Part shown: one piece after another, positions 26,215 through 35,982 of the stretch
Numbering within the stretch: the stretch's first letter is position 1
Layout of the letters: each line of letters opens with the position of its first letter
NCBI GenBank assembly: GCA_037367405.1
Contig: JAZKJV010004142.1
Span: 124,001 to 188,000, forward strand
Direction: 5' to 3'
Source of the DNA: Ottelia alismoides
Lineage: Eukaryota; Streptophyta; Magnoliopsida; Alismatales; Hydrocharitaceae
DNA length: 64,000 nucleotides
Program-made: the position numbers and the translations under genes
The notes under the pieces: model-generated
Told to the model about the DNA's origin: nothing
The model's database searches: none
Seen by the model: only the letters and a program-made list of their open reading frames with translations

Positions 26215-26696
26215 TGTTGTGCCGATTGTTGTTGATCCGTTGCCAGATGAACCGCTTGGGATTTGGGAGGGCAATTGCAATTGCCTTCTGTCGGGTGAAT
26301 CCATTCAGGGCCGCTTTGTACGTAGTGCTCTCGTTTCCAAATAGGAACATGATGCTTGATCTGATCAATTAACCAGCTAGCCGCGGCAAATGCTTCGGCG
26401 CGGTGCGGGCTAGCAACCAGGACAGCGACGCTGGGTTCCATGACCTCAACCCGTCCTGTACGATGCACCACAACGACTTCGCGCAGTTGCCAACGTTCAC
26501 GGGCCGTTGACTCAAGTGATTGCATTTGATTCAGCGCAAGTGCTTCGTAAGCCTCGTATTCAAGATATGCTGTCTCCACGTCGCCGGTCCATTGTCGCGT
26601 CGTCCCGACAAAGGTGACTTGTGCTCCGCATTCTGGATGATTGACCATCGGCAAAAGCGCCGTCAGATCGATTGGTTTGTCGGTTATTTGGATCAT
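26211..26696 (-). CDS. moaE: molybdopterin synthase catalytic subunit
   Basis: This 161-residue protein would form the heterotetramer with MoaD that inserts sulfur into precursor Z to make molybdopterin. Family features visible are GAQVTFVGTTRQW (about 24-36), LEYEAYEALA, VVVVHRTGRVEV, SPHRAEAFAAASWLID and the Lys-bearing VPIWKREHY (about 119-127). The last 25 residues (CNCPPKSQ to QQQSAQQ) extend beyond the usual end and look disordered. It is the first gene of a tight moaE-moaA-desulfurase operon. MoaD must be encoded elsewhere. Confidence 0.95.
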   Translation of the reverse strand: MIQITDKPIDLTALLPMVNHPECGAQVTFVGTTRQWTGDVETAYLEYEAYEALALNQMQSLESTARERWQLREVVVVHRTGRVEVMEPSVAVLVASPHRAEAFAAASWLIDQIKHHVPIWKREHYVQSGPEWIHPTEGNCNCPPKSQAVHLATDQQQSAQQ

Positions 26697-26888
26697 GAAC
26701 CCAGAGTGATGTTGGAGTGGATCTTATTGGTATGGGGATGTTCGACAATGCACATCAGTATAGCCGAAGTTTCAGAAACGCGGGATATTCGATTGGTTTT
26801 TGAGAATGCACAGCCGCCTATGAGGTCACATCTACGTCCTGGTGTGAACGGCCGGCAGGGGGAGTGCGAGGGGCAAGTGTTTTTCGAA

Positions 26889-28724
26889 TTAGAGCGGCTT
26901 AAGCTGACTACTGATAACTAATTCCCCAACCGAACGGCCAGCGGCTTGACCGGCAGTATTGTCGAAGTTGAAGTGAATCCCACCATAGATCCGACTCATT
27001 CCCGCCTCTTCAGCCGCAGCGTTAAAGCTTGTAAAGGATCGCTTTGCAAGCCCCGTGATGTCCTTTGGTGCAGGCCAAATGCCAGCGGCACCACGATCAG
27101 CTAGACTCGAGAAATGGAAGTTGTCACCATAGATCGACGTTAGAACTGCAGCTGCAGCACTGCTAAATGTGCTGTGACCAGAGGTGTAGCTTGGAAAGGA
27201 AGGCGTGTTCAACAGCGGAGTCCAGTTGGCATCCGCCACGGTGGCGGCGTTGCCATCCGTGGCTGCTTTTTGAATAGCATCGATTGGACGCCAAATTTCA
27301 TAGAAATACTTGGCATCCCACGAAGAGATTCCAGCGTCGGCTAACGCTAAATTCAACAGCGCCAATGTCCTCGCTTGTTCAATCAGTGGTCGATTCTCCT
27401 CTAGACCAATGTCGGTTGCGATTTGGTTCCAATGACCAGGCGGTGTTGCTGTCCCACCACCATCAGCCCAGAACTTGGCAATCGCAGTTTGATCAGCCGT
27501 TCTCTGGGAATTGTCTTTTGAACCCAACTTCATCACTTGATCAACTGCATTCGCATACTCAACGCTATTTAAAGCAGGCGGGGGTGCCGGACGAAACTGA
27601 TCGCCTGAACTCATTACAAAGGGAGTTACGTCAGGCCATTGCGGCAAAGTTGCTTTCGAAAAATCTGGGGCTGTTGGTTGCCAATCGCCAGGATTGGTCC
27701 CAGGTACGTAATTCACCGCTGTAGTCGACCCGTCATTGGCGCGAAGAGCTAGCATCGCATCACCAACCTGATGACCAAGCGCGATTCCCTGAGCCTTGGC
27801 CGGACCATCCGGCACTGTCGCCAGGGACTCAGCCAAAGTTGCGTCCCACTGCGCGACTTGTGCAGGAACACTGAAAAGCGATGTGGCCACGCGATGAGCC
27901 GCCGCTGCTGCTGCAGCGATCTCCGATACGTTATGCGGTCCGGTTGCATCAAACGCGTAACCTTCATACGTTGGATTCACCGCATTGATGGCATCGAACA
28001 TGGCAACTTGAATCATGGCCATCTGGCGGGCTGCCAAGGGTGGTGGCGGCTTGATCAACAATCCGGGAACTGTCGACGATGGAGCAGTTGACTCACGGAC
28101 AACTTCCATCAACATGGCATTCCAATCGGCAACGACGTTGCCAAGTCGAATTTCACGTTCGGCGGACAATGTGCGCAAGCGCGGATCACTCGCCGTTAGC
28201 TTGACGTGGTTCAATGGTGATGAAAGATTCAACTGAAACTGAAACTTGCCATCCTTGTCAGAGATCACTTCTTGCGTCGGAACCAGCGTGCTACTGTCAA
28301 CCGCTTCGATTTTTACTTTAGTATACGGAAGAGTCGTTCCGACGTAGGTCACCTGCGGCTTGAGAACTACTTCGTTAGCATTGCCATCGGATTCGCCATT
28401 GAGATCAAAATTTAGCGTCAATTGGCTATTCGTATAAAGATTCAGGCCGTTGACGGCATCCAATACATCGGCAGGAGAAAGTTGATTGTCGCCATTCACG
28501 TCGCAGTACGGTTCGGAACTACCAACAGCCCGAGCTGGTAAAGCGCCTCGCTTTGCGATGTAATCATTCAACGTGATGAAAACATCTAGGGCTTGAACCG
28601 TTCCCGAATTGTCGACGTCATAGGGATTGGCCGCATTCTGCCAGTCGGAAGCCATTAACTGGCGACGCTCTAACGTCTCCAGACGAAGGCTGAAGTTAGC
28701 GTTGGATTTTCTGCGACACTTCAT
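26889..28724 (-). CDS. exported vanadium-dependent haloperoxidase-like protein with LEPR motif and dockerin-like repeats
   Basis: About 611 residues from the ATG at 28724. The N-terminus carries the planctomycete LEPR-type sorting motif (RLETLERRQLMA). Two Ca-binding dockerin-like repeats follow (NPYDVDNSGTVQALDVF and CDVNGDNQLSPADVLDAVNG), then a beta-sandwich segment. The catalytic part belongs to the PAP2/vanadium-haloperoxidase superfamily: YFYEIWRPIDAI, then PSFPSYTSGHSTFSSA with the acid-base His, and SRIYGGIHFNFDNTAGQAAGR with the vanadate-binding His. Members oxidise halides with hydrogen peroxide or act as phosphatases. The combination suggests a surface-attached halogenating enzyme. 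Confidence 0.88.
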   Translation of the reverse strand: MKCRRKSNANFSLRLETLERRQLMASDWQNAANPYDVDNSGTVQALDVFITLNDYIAKRGALPARAVGSSEPYCDVNGDNQLSPADVLDAVNGLNLYTNSQLTLNFDLNGESDGNANEVVLKPQVTYVGTTLPYTKVKIEAVDSSTLVPTQEVISDKDGKFQFQLNLSSPLNHVKLTASDPRLRTLSAEREIRLGNVVADWNAMLMEVVRESTAPSSTVPGLLIKPPPPLAARQMAMIQVAMFDAINAVNPTYEGYAFDATGPHNVSEIAAAAAAAHRVATSLFSVPAQVAQWDATLAESLATVPDGPAKAQGIALGHQVGDAMLALRANDGSTTAVNYVPGTNPGDWQPTAPDFSKATLPQWPDVTPFVMSSGDQFRPAPPPALNSVEYANAVDQVMKLGSKDNSQRTADQTAIAKFWADGGGTATPPGHWNQIATDIGLEENRPLIEQARTLALLNLALADAGISSWDAKYFYEIWRPIDAIQKAATDGNAATVADANWTPLLNTPSFPSYTSGHSTFSSAAAAVLTSIYGDNFHFSSLADRGAAGIWPAPKDITGLAKRSFTSFNAAAEEAGMSRIYGGIHFNFDNTAGQAAGRSVGELVISSQLKPL

Positions 28725-29027
28725 GGAATGCTCATCGCGCGTTGTACAACTGCCCCTCAAATGCCATTATTGGCAATCGATCTGAACATCCGAAGGACAT
28801 GGTTTGAAATGCATTTGTGATCGCACCCTGCAGGCACAACACAACTTTATCTTAGTTATATCGTCGTTTCTTGACCATGAAAACGAAAGTTCAATAGTCG
28901 AAAAGGGAGATTCTGTCTGGAAAAGCAACACCCCCGATTCGGCCGTACGGAGGGTCGGACGTGTCAGCCGCTGGTGCCGCGACGATGGGGGACGGGGGGA
29001 ACCGGGCGCCCTCCGGTTAGACCCAAC

Positions 29028-29083
29028 CCCAAAATTTAATGTGGACAGACACTAGCTAGTGTCTGTCTAACTTCAATTTTGGG
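29028..29083. repeat. long near-perfect palindrome
   Basis: The centre GACAGACACTAG/CTAGTGTCTGTC (29044-29067) is a perfect 24-bp palindrome. Pairing extends outward to CCCAAAATT on the left and AATTTTGGG on the right. Each half matches the outer terminal repeat seen at 8091, 16850 and 29418, so this is probably two ends of the same element family joined head to head. Confidence 0.75.
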
Positions 29084-29148
29084 ATTGTTTTACCAACTAG
29101 CTGCTCGAAGTACGCGAGAAACGAGAGGCGAGTGAACTTGGCAAAACG

Positions 29149-29393
29149 CCTTCGGGCTCGTCCCGATGGGTTCACGTTTGGCAACCAGCAGAGCCGGATC
29201 GACCGCGCGAGCTTGCCTTCTGGCTTGTCCAGATGGAAGCGCATTTTCAATCGCGAACCTCATTCAGTGAACCAAACCCGAAACCATTGGGACAAGCCCG
29301 AATGGCGTTCAATCAGCCGATGCATTCGACGATTCCGTTGCTCCATCAACATTCTGGTTTCCAAACGTGAACCCATCGGGACAAGCCCGAAGG
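29149..29393. mobile_element. MITE-like element, family A, copy 2
   Basis: Inverted repeats of 40 bp at 29149-29188 and 29354-29393 match at 38 of 40 positions by eye. Internal order and most of the sequence agree with the copy at 16601-16847, including the inner inverted pair. An outer repeat pair (about 29055-29083 and 29418-29448) brackets this copy, giving a nested structure of about 395 bp. Confidence 0.8.
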
Positions 29394-29613
29394 CGACCTC
29401 TTCATCGTCCCCGTAACCCCAAAGTTAAAGTTGGACAGAGCATTAGCAACACAAATCGGCGAGGCCTCTTTGAGGGGGTTTTGTCTAAACCGCTGGATTC
29501 TGCAAAATAAAGGATGTACGACCTCGGCTGGCTCCCGAGTCTTGAAAACGCTCGTTATGCTTACATTCTCTTGAATCGAAGCTCAATGAATCCATTTCAT
29601 AGGTCGACTTATC

Positions 29614-31761
29614 ATGCCAAAAAGATCACTTCCCGTGAGGGGGATGGTTTGTTTTGTTTATTTGATCCTTAGTCTTTCAGGAATCAGTCACGCTCAGGAA
29701 GCTGGAAAGAAAAAGATGCCAACAGCTGAAATGCTTGCGCCATGGTTGGGCCCTTACGGTGGAGTGCCTCCCTGGCATTTAGTTCGACAAGACGATTTTC
29801 CCGCCGCGTTTGATGTGGCGATTGCAGAGGCAAAGTCCGACATCGATAGGATTGCCAATAATCCAGCGCCTGCAACTTTCGAAAACACCATTGTTGCACT
29901 CGAAACGGCTGGCCGCACTTTGGAACGATTGGCCACACTTTTTGACGTCCATACATCGACATTGAATGTCGGGCCAATCCCCGACATCGAACGAACTGTC
30001 ATGCCGAAGTTATCGGAGCATGAAGACAACATCATTCAAAACGAAAAGCTGTTTGCCAGGATCGAAGCCGTCTACTCTGGCCCTGAATACAAGAAACTGA
30101 CTTCTGTTGAGCAACGATTGACCGAAGACCGCTACAAGAATTTCGTTCGTGAAGGGGCAAAGTTAAGCCCTGAAGACAAGGCGCGACTATCCAAAATCAA
30201 TACGCGATTAGCCAGCCTTTTCACGGACTTCAGCCAGAATGTTCTCGAAGACGAAAAGAACTATGTCACTTGGATTGAAGATAAAGCAGAACTGGACGGT
30301 CTACCAGACAGCATTGTCGCCGCAATGGCGGCTGCAGCCAAGGAATTAAACAAACCAGGCAAGTGGGCCATTACAAATACTCGATCTTCCGTTGAGCCTG
30401 TGCTTTCCTACGCTAACAATCGTGCTCTTCGGGAAAAGGTTTGGAAGACCTTTTACAGTCGTGGGGACAATGGTGACAAATTTGATAACAATGGCTTGAT
30501 CAGCGAGATTCTGAAGCTGCGGGCGGTGCGAGCCAAGTTGCTCGGTTATCAGACCCATGCTCATTGGCGTCTCGAGCGTCAGATGGCGAAAACACCTGAG
30601 TCGGCAATGGATCTGATGATGAAAGTCTGGCCCAAAGCAGTCGCACGGGTTCGTGAAGAAGTTGCTGATATGCAAAAGATCGCCGATGCAGAAGGAGCCA
30701 AAATCAAGATTGAAGCATGGGATTATCGCTTCTACGCCGAGAAAGTGCGGGCCGCCAAGTATGCGCTCGACATGAACGAGGTCAAACCTTACATGCAGCT
30801 AGAAAAGTTGCGTGAAGGTATGATGTGGGCCGCAGGGCAACTGTATGGATTCCAATTCAAACAAGTGCACGACTTACCGGTATACCATCCCGATGTACGA
30901 ATTTGGGAAGTAACTGACAAAGCAGGCAAGCATGTGGGGCTATGGTATTTTGATCCCTACGCTCGGCCCGGCAAGCGTTCTGGAGCTTGGATGAACGCTT
31001 ATCGCAATCAAGAGAATATGACCCAACCCATTACCACCATCGTTTCGAACAATTCTAATTTTGTTAAAACCGATGATGGCAAGCCTGTTTTGATTTCTTG
31101 GGATGACGCGGACACGCTCTTTCACGAATTCGGTCACGCTTTGCACGGTTTGTGTTCGAAGGTCAAATACCCGTCACAATCAGGCACCAACGTTGCGCGA
31201 GATTACGTGGAGTTTCCTTCCCAAGTCAACGAAGCTTGGCTAACAACTCCGGAAGTGCTAAGCAAGTTTGCCGTTCATTATCAAACGGGTGAACCATTGC
31301 CAAAGGCGCTGTTAGAGAAAATCAACAAAGCGGCAACCTTCAATAAAGGGTTTGCGACGGTCGAATACTTGGCCAGTGCCTTAATCGATATGAAGTTGCA
31401 CTTGGCAGGTGAAGCGAATATCGATCCCGATGCTTTTGAGCGTGACACGCTAAACGGACTGGGCATGCCCAAAGAAATTGTGATGCGACATAGGACGCCG
31501 CATTTCAGTCACATTTTCGCTGATGACGGATATTCGGCCGGTTACTACAGCTATCTTTGGTCCGATACACTCACCGCCGATGCCGAAGAAGCTTTTGAGG
31601 CAGTGGGAAGTTTTTACGACCCGAAGCTTGCAAAGAGTTTGCACGACAACATCATGTCCGTTGGTAACACGATCGACCCGGCCGATGGATTCAGAGCGTT
31701 CCGTGGTCGCGATGTCGATATCTCGGCATTGTTGCGGAAGCGCGGATTTCCTGTGAATTAG
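29614..31761 (+). CDS. M3-family oligopeptidase (Dcp/OpdA-like), exported
   Basis: This 715-residue zinc metallopeptidase has a signal peptide (MVCFVYLILSLSGISHAQ, ending near residue 28), so it acts in the periplasm. The zinc motif HEFGH is at about residues 504-508 (TLFHEFGHALHGL). The third ligand Glu is in RDYVEFPSQVNE, about 25 residues on. The N-terminal helical half and the C-terminal GYSAGYYSYLWSDTL segment fit M3 enzymes, which cleave short peptides up to about 15 residues. Length matches the family. It is followed 41 bp later by pyrF on the same strand. Confidence 0.95.
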   Translation: MPKRSLPVRGMVCFVYLILSLSGISHAQEAGKKKMPTAEMLAPWLGPYGGVPPWHLVRQDDFPAAFDVAIAEAKSDIDRIANNPAPATFENTIVALETAGRTLERLATLFDVHTSTLNVGPIPDIERTVMPKLSEHEDNIIQNEKLFARIEAVYSGPEYKKLTSVEQRLTEDRYKNFVREGAKLSPEDKARLSKINTRLASLFTDFSQNVLEDEKNYVTWIEDKAELDGLPDSIVAAMAAAAKELNKPGKWAITNTRSSVEPVLSYANNRALREKVWKTFYSRGDNGDKFDNNGLISEILKLRAVRAKLLGYQTHAHWRLERQMAKTPESAMDLMMKVWPKAVARVREEVADMQKIADAEGAKIKIEAWDYRFYAEKVRAAKYALDMNEVKPYMQLEKLREGMMWAAGQLYGFQFKQVHDLPVYHPDVRIWEVTDKAGKHVGLWYFDPYARPGKRSGAWMNAYRNQENMTQPITTIVSNNSNFVKTDDGKPVLISWDDADTLFHEFGHALHGLCSKVKYPSQSGTNVARDYVEFPSQVNEAWLTTPEVLSKFAVHYQTGEPLPKALLEKINKAATFNKGFATVEYLASALIDMKLHLAGEANIDPDAFERDTLNGLGMPKEIVMRHRTPHFSHIFADDGYSAGYYSYLWSDTLTADAEEAFEAVGSFYDPKLAKSLHDNIMSVGNTIDPADGFRAFRGRDVDISALLRKRGFPVN

Positions 31762-31802
31762 GGCTTTGTTGAATTTTATTCTCGGGATGAATATAGGATT
31801 TC

Positions 31803-32708
31803 ATGAGCAAAGTTCAATTGCCAGGTTTCGGTGACTTGCTTGCAAGTAAGGTACTTACCAAAAAATCAGCGGTCTGTGTGGGGCTTGACCCGCGCTGGTC
31901 GAGTTTGCCGGAAGCGATCCGCAGCGGCGTTAACGACAAAGATTTGTCGAAAGTCGCTGCTGCGACCGAATGTTACTGTCGTGAAGTCATCGATGCAGTT
32001 GCCGAGTATGCTCCAATCGTAAAGCCGCAGGCGGCATTCTTCGAACAACTCGGTCCGGCTGGGATGTCGGCACTTAGCAATGTGATTCAGTACGCGCGAA
32101 AGGCCGATTTGCTGGTGCTGTTGGATGGCAAGCGAGGTGATATTGGAACTACCGCCGAAGCCTACGCAGACGCATATCTCGGCGTGAATAGCCCATGGAG
32201 CTGTGATGCATTGACGGTCAATCCGTACTTGGGCGACGATACGCTGGAACCTTTCGTAACCACTTCTTTGGAGCGCTCTGCCGGAATTTTCGTGTTGGTC
32301 AAAACATCGAATCCTGGCAGCGGATTCTTGCAAGATCAGTCGATTGACGGCAAGCCGGTTTACGAAACGATGGCAAGTTTGGTACAGTCCTTAGCGCATC
32401 AATCGAAAGGAACTTCGAACTACGGTTCAGTCGGCGCCGTCGTCGGTGCAACTTATCCAGAACAACTTGCGAAGCTTCGTCAGCTGATGCCCAACGCTTG
32501 GATTCTTATTCCTGGCTATGGCGCACAAGGGGGCACCGCCAGCGATGTAGCCCACGGCTTTAATGCCGATGGCATGGGAGCGATTGTGAACAGTTCACGC
32601 GGCATCATTTTCGCTTATCAATCCGCCAAATATAGTTCTCTGGATTGGCAACGAGCGATTGCTCAAAGTGCTCTCGATATGTCAGCGGAACTGCGCGCTG
32701 CGATCTAG
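31803..32708 (+). CDS. pyrF: orotidine 5'-phosphate decarboxylase (type 2)
   Basis: This 301-residue enzyme converts OMP to UMP in the last step of pyrimidine synthesis. The active-site motif DGKRGDIGTTAEAYA has Asp108, Lys110 and Asp113. The N-terminal VGLDPRW and the VKPQAAFFEQLG segment (about 74-85) are typical of the longer type-2 form. The phosphate-binding end reads IPGYGAQGGTASD, then GAIVNSSRGIIFAY. Length fits type 2 (about 270-310). It stands apart from other pyr genes. Confidence 0.95.
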   Translation: MSKVQLPGFGDLLASKVLTKKSAVCVGLDPRWSSLPEAIRSGVNDKDLSKVAAATECYCREVIDAVAEYAPIVKPQAAFFEQLGPAGMSALSNVIQYARKADLLVLLDGKRGDIGTTAEAYADAYLGVNSPWSCDALTVNPYLGDDTLEPFVTTSLERSAGIFVLVKTSNPGSGFLQDQSIDGKPVYETMASLVQSLAHQSKGTSNYGSVGAVVGATYPEQLAKLRQLMPNAWILIPGYGAQGGTASDVAHGFNADGMGAIVNSSRGIIFAYQSAKYSSLDWQRAIAQSALDMSAELRAAI

Positions 32709-32933
32709 CCAATACTCTGCCCAAACAAGCGAAAGCGAATTTTCAATACCAATCGACGTGTCTTTACTCGGATTCTAGATATCTTCCTTCGCCTTCTGGG
32801 CTGGCTACAGTTGAATTAACGCAGTATTCATCGCTCCTTCACGGATTCTTAACAAAGATCTCTAGACTTATGTCTTGTAATAAGCGGCGCACCGTGCGTC
32901 GCATTCACAGGAGTTGGATAGAGGATATTTGGA

Positions 32934-34082
32934 ATGAAGAAGGCACTGCCTCGTTACGGTTTCACACTAGTGGAACTACTCGTCGTTATCGCCATTATTG
33001 GCATTTTGGTAGGTCTGCTGCTACCTGCGGTTCAATCCGCACGCGAAGCCGCTCGCAGAATGAGTTGCTCGAACAACCTCAAGCAAATTGGATTGGCAGT
33101 TCACAATTTTGAATCCGCCTACAAAAAATTCCCCAACAGCGGTCAGTGCGATTCTACTGGCTCAAGTACAACCACATATATGATTCACTCGACGCCAACT
33201 CAATTGTTGCCGTACATCGAACAAGGCAATGTCTATAACATGTTCGATCACAATGCCGATCCAGTGGCATTGTACTCGGCAACCCCAAGTGGTAACGGTT
33301 TTCTAACTCCGACCAATTGCTTGTTGCACCGAAAAGCCAAGGGCCGCAACTACGACGATCCAGGATTTCCTTCCGGTCAACGCGCTGCCAAGACGCAAAT
33401 CGCCACCTTTGTTTGCCCTTCAACGCCGTTGGATGGCGGATCTCGCGATCCAGTTCACAATTACGGTGGAATCGACTATATGTTTGTTGCTCTTTCCGAT
33501 ATCGATTCTCGATTGGGTTCAGCAACCTACGGAATGCGAACGCCGGGTGCTGGCAGTCCAGCTTGGCTTAGCCAGGTTGTAGGCGGGATGTTGAATTGTG
33601 AAGGCGGCGGATTTGGACGAGTCACCGATGGAACGTCCAACACGATTCTATGCATCGAAGATGCTGGTCGCGCCCATCCGAACGTAGGCTCCCACGGCGC
33701 ATTCTCAAGTCGTAACACCCCAGTAACCAGTGCTGCCGACCCGATCAACATGTCGACGGGCCCAAATGGTCGTCGTGTATTCGCCTGGGCGGATGCGGAC
33801 GCTGCAGCCAACGGTTACTCTGGACCAAGCAACGCAATTGCCCCAGGTTCGCGTGTTGCAAAAATCAACAACTATGCAGGTGTAAAGGGCGGACCACCAG
33901 AATGCAGATGGTCAGTCAACAACTGCGGGCCAAACGACGAGCCATTCTCGTTCCACACTGGTGGCGTCAATGCAACGCTGGGCGATGGATCGGTACGGTT
34001 CATTTCCGATAGCACCGACGGCGTCGTAGTGAAGTGGCTGTGTGGCGCTGAAGACGGCAACCAATCATCTTTGCCAGAGTAG
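32934..34082 (+). CDS. DUF1559 pseudopilin-like protein, paralogue 2
   Basis: This 382-residue protein has the prepilin-like segment [19 protein letters not shown] directly after a short basic leader (MKKALPRY). It continues [22 protein letters not shown]. The C-terminal [16 protein letters not shown] matches the H-x9-DG signature. A GAGG lies about 9 bp before the ATG. The following small lipoprotein starts 13 bp after the stop, so they are co-transcribed. The Ser-for-Gln change in the RMSCS segment and the middle third distinguish it from the other two copies, so they are not recent duplicates. Confidence 0.93.
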   Translation: MKKALPRYGFTLVELLVVIAIIGILVGLLLPAVQSAREAARRMSCSNNLKQIGLAVHNFESAYKKFPNSGQCDSTGSSTTTYMIHSTPTQLLPYIEQGNVYNMFDHNADPVALYSATPSGNGFLTPTNCLLHRKAKGRNYDDPGFPSGQRAAKTQIATFVCPSTPLDGGSRDPVHNYGGIDYMFVALSDIDSRLGSATYGMRTPGAGSPAWLSQVVGGMLNCEGGGFGRVTDGTSNTILCIEDAGRAHPNVGSHGAFSSRNTPVTSAADPINMSTGPNGRRVFAWADADAAANGYSGPSNAIAPGSRVAKINNYAGVKGGPPECRWSVNNCGPNDEPFSFHTGGVNATLGDGSVRFISDSTDGVVVKWLCGAEDGNQSSLPE

Positions 34083-34095
34083 GTTGAGGTGCAAG

Positions 34096-34458
34096 ATGCG
34101 TTTTGTTTGTTTGTTTCTTATCAGCTTGTTCGTAGGCTGCGGCAGTGCAGTCGAAATGCGCGTGACCGCTGGTCCAACCACCGGCAAGCTGACCGATGGC
34201 ACGGGGAAACCCGTCAGCAATGTGCTGCTTACCTTACAACCACTTGATAACGGCCATTTGGCACCACTTGAAGTGGCCGCTGATGGTACTTTCAAAGGCG
34301 AACTATATCCAGGAAAGTACGCCTACTACGTTGGCAAGTCTTCGTCGAAGAACTCGGACAAGTCATTGAAGCAAATCGATGCCAAGTATTACGAGGCTGA
34401 CCTGGGCAGAACGGTCGTGGTAAAGCCTGGCGAAGAACTCAGTATCGTGCTGCAGTAG
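34096..34458 (+). CDS. small lipoprotein paired with DUF1559 paralogue 2
   Basis: This 120-residue protein begins with a short hydrophobic signal and lipobox (LFLISLFVGCGS). The ATG at 34096 is preferred over an open frame upstream that overlaps the DUF1559 stop. The body has the beta-sandwich pattern GKLTDGTGKPVSNVLLTLQPL and ends with VVVKPGEELSIVLQ. It resembles the other two lipoproteins in design but is shorter. Function is unknown. Confidence 0.78.
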   Translation: MRFVCLFLISLFVGCGSAVEMRVTAGPTTGKLTDGTGKPVSNVLLTLQPLDNGHLAPLEVAADGTFKGELYPGKYAYYVGKSSSKNSDKSLKQIDAKYYEADLGRTVVVKPGEELSIVLQ

Positions 34459-34744
34459 ACGATCGTCCTGCAGTATTCCGTGCAACGCCAGTTTGATGAT
34501 GGGGAGCCGTTCTTGGAGCGGCTTCTCGTCTCAATACACGGTGAATTTTCTCGCCATGTAGGCTGAGCACCTCAATGCAAAAATAATTCCCCATAAATCT
34601 CGATTTGTGGCGTTCCGAAGCTTGCTATTGGCCATTTGGCCAATAGAACCACTTTGGGCAATCCAATACCATACTCGGTCAAGGTGGATTGGCACGAACA
34701 ACTAGTCGTGTCAACAAAGTATTCATTCCATTAGGGAGTATGAG
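34459..34744. promoter_or_regulatory. upstream region of DUF1559 paralogue 3, with palindrome
   Basis: The palindrome at 34625-34646 has perfect 10-bp arms (CTATTGGCCA and TGGCCAATAG) around 2 bases. It lies about 100 bp before the DUF1559 start and is a possible operator. A weak hairpin after the lipoprotein stop (GAGCCG/CGGCTTC at about 34505-34528) may end transcription. No gene is seen. Confidence 0.5.
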
Positions 34745-35902
34745 ATGAGAAGTCGTTCTGTTAAGCGAGGTTTTACCCTCGTGGAATTATTGGTCGTAAT
34801 CGCAATTATTGGAATCTTAGTTGGATTATTGCTTCCTGCCGTTCAAGCCGCTCGTGAAGCAGCCCGAAGAATGCAGTGCAGCAACAACCTCAAGCAATTG
34901 GGATTGGCCGTTCTGAACTACGAAAGCGCCTACAAGAAATTTCCTGTGAAGTCCGGTGGAACTAGGAATTTCTGCGGAAGTTGTCCCGAAAGAAATGCTG
35001 CGAACTACGATCGCTTAAGCGTTTTTGTGCCGCTGTTAGCATTTATGGAACAAACACCGCTCTACAATCGAATCCAAGCTGGCAACGAGAATAGTACTGG
35101 ATCGATTGTTGTGCCAATCGCTCCTGGTGGTCCGTCTGGCTGGTTTCCTAAGAACGATGGAACAGCGTCCTATTTTCCATGGGCACAAACGATTCCTGGA
35201 TACAATTGCCCTTCCGATTCAGTGATCCCGCTGTCGGCTGGTGGTCACGGAACGAACTCGTATGCGGTGAACATCGGAGATCAAATCATTGCGATTAACG
35301 GTGGCGGTCAACCCCTGCGAGGCCCATTCGGTGGCACCGGCGTCTATAAAGCCATGAGTGCCATTACGGATGGAACGAGCAACACGCTTCTGTTCAGCGA
35401 ACGTACAGCCCACAACGAAAACAACTTGAACAACGGTGTCTTCATTGACGCGACAGGCGGACAGCTTATCAGCCGCTATGAAGCAATGGCACCGAACATT
35501 CAAGTCACACCTAGCAGCTGCTTGGCAACCGCAATCGGTACTCGCTATGTTGTAGGTACGAAGTTGAAAGCTAGATTCTCTGTGCTTTGGACAGACGCAC
35601 AAGCCGAACGCACTGGATTCAATACGGTGCTCGGTCCCAACAAGCCGTCTTGCTTTGGCGATACGAATACGGCCGCAGACTCTGGCGTTGTCATCTTGCC
35701 AGCAAGTAGTATGCATACCGGTGGCGTCAACGCTGGTTCATGCGATGGCTCGGTCCGATTTATTTCGGATTCTATCGATACCGGCAACACTTCGGCTATC
35801 AACGCGACAGCAGCCAATCCACGGCCATCAGGTCCAAGCCTTTATGGTGCTTGGGGCGCGATTGGAAGTGTAGACGGCGGAGAAGTAACCCAGGTTGATT
35901 AG
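34745..35902 (+). CDS. DUF1559 pseudopilin-like protein, paralogue 3
   Basis: This 385-residue protein has the prepilin-like [19 protein letters not shown] after a basic leader (MRSRSVKR). It continues [20 protein letters not shown], nearly identical to paralogue 1. The middle carries two CxxC-like pairs ([10 protein letters not shown]). The C-terminal [16 protein letters not shown] has the H-x9-DG signature and is followed by an unusual extra tail of about 40 residues. A terminator-like hairpin lies 20 bp downstream, before the next lipoprotein gene. Confidence 0.93.
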   Translation: MRSRSVKRGFTLVELLVVIAIIGILVGLLLPAVQAAREAARRMQCSNNLKQLGLAVLNYESAYKKFPVKSGGTRNFCGSCPERNAANYDRLSVFVPLLAFMEQTPLYNRIQAGNENSTGSIVVPIAPGGPSGWFPKNDGTASYFPWAQTIPGYNCPSDSVIPLSAGGHGTNSYAVNIGDQIIAINGGGQPLRGPFGGTGVYKAMSAITDGTSNTLLFSERTAHNENNLNNGVFIDATGGQLISRYEAMAPNIQVTPSSCLATAIGTRYVVGTKLKARFSVLWTDAQAERTGFNTVLGPNKPSCFGDTNTAADSGVVILPASSMHTGGVNAGSCDGSVRFISDSIDTGNTSAINATAANPRPSGPSLYGAWGAIGSVDGGEVTQVD

Positions 35903-35922
35903 TCGCTTTCACTGAGATGTTG

Positions 35923-35957
35923 AAAAAAAGCCGCCGGCGCGTTCGCTGGCGGTTTTT
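35923..35957 (+). terminator. intrinsic terminator-like hairpin
   Basis: GAAAAAAAGCCGCC pairs with GGCGGTTTTTC across a short loop, giving a GC stem flanked by A and T runs. It lies between DUF1559 paralogue 3 and its partner lipoprotein. It would limit readthrough to the lipoprotein or set its level. It also argues against the earlier in-frame start at 35917 for that gene. Confidence 0.7.
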
Positions 35958-35982
35958 CATTCATTCACCGTTGGAGTTTTTG

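Larger units (their letters stand above)
28725..29613. other. repeat-filled intergenic region
   Basis: About 890 bp without a supported gene. It holds a long palindrome (29028-29083), family A MITE copy 2 (29149-29393) and the end of an outer repeat at about 29418-29448. GC-rich simple sequence lies at about 28985-29010. Promoters for the flanking divergent genes must also lie here. The short open frames are translated repeats. Confidence 0.6.

Noticed and set aside
28725..29613. Possible small RNA or CRISPR-like array in the repeat-rich gap
   Set aside because: The repeats are inverted and nested, without regular spacers or a cas gene nearby.
35917..35982. Longer N-terminus for the lipoprotein at 35983
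   Set aside because: The extension overlaps the terminator-like hairpin at 35923-35957, and the later ATG has a good ribosome binding site and signal peptide.
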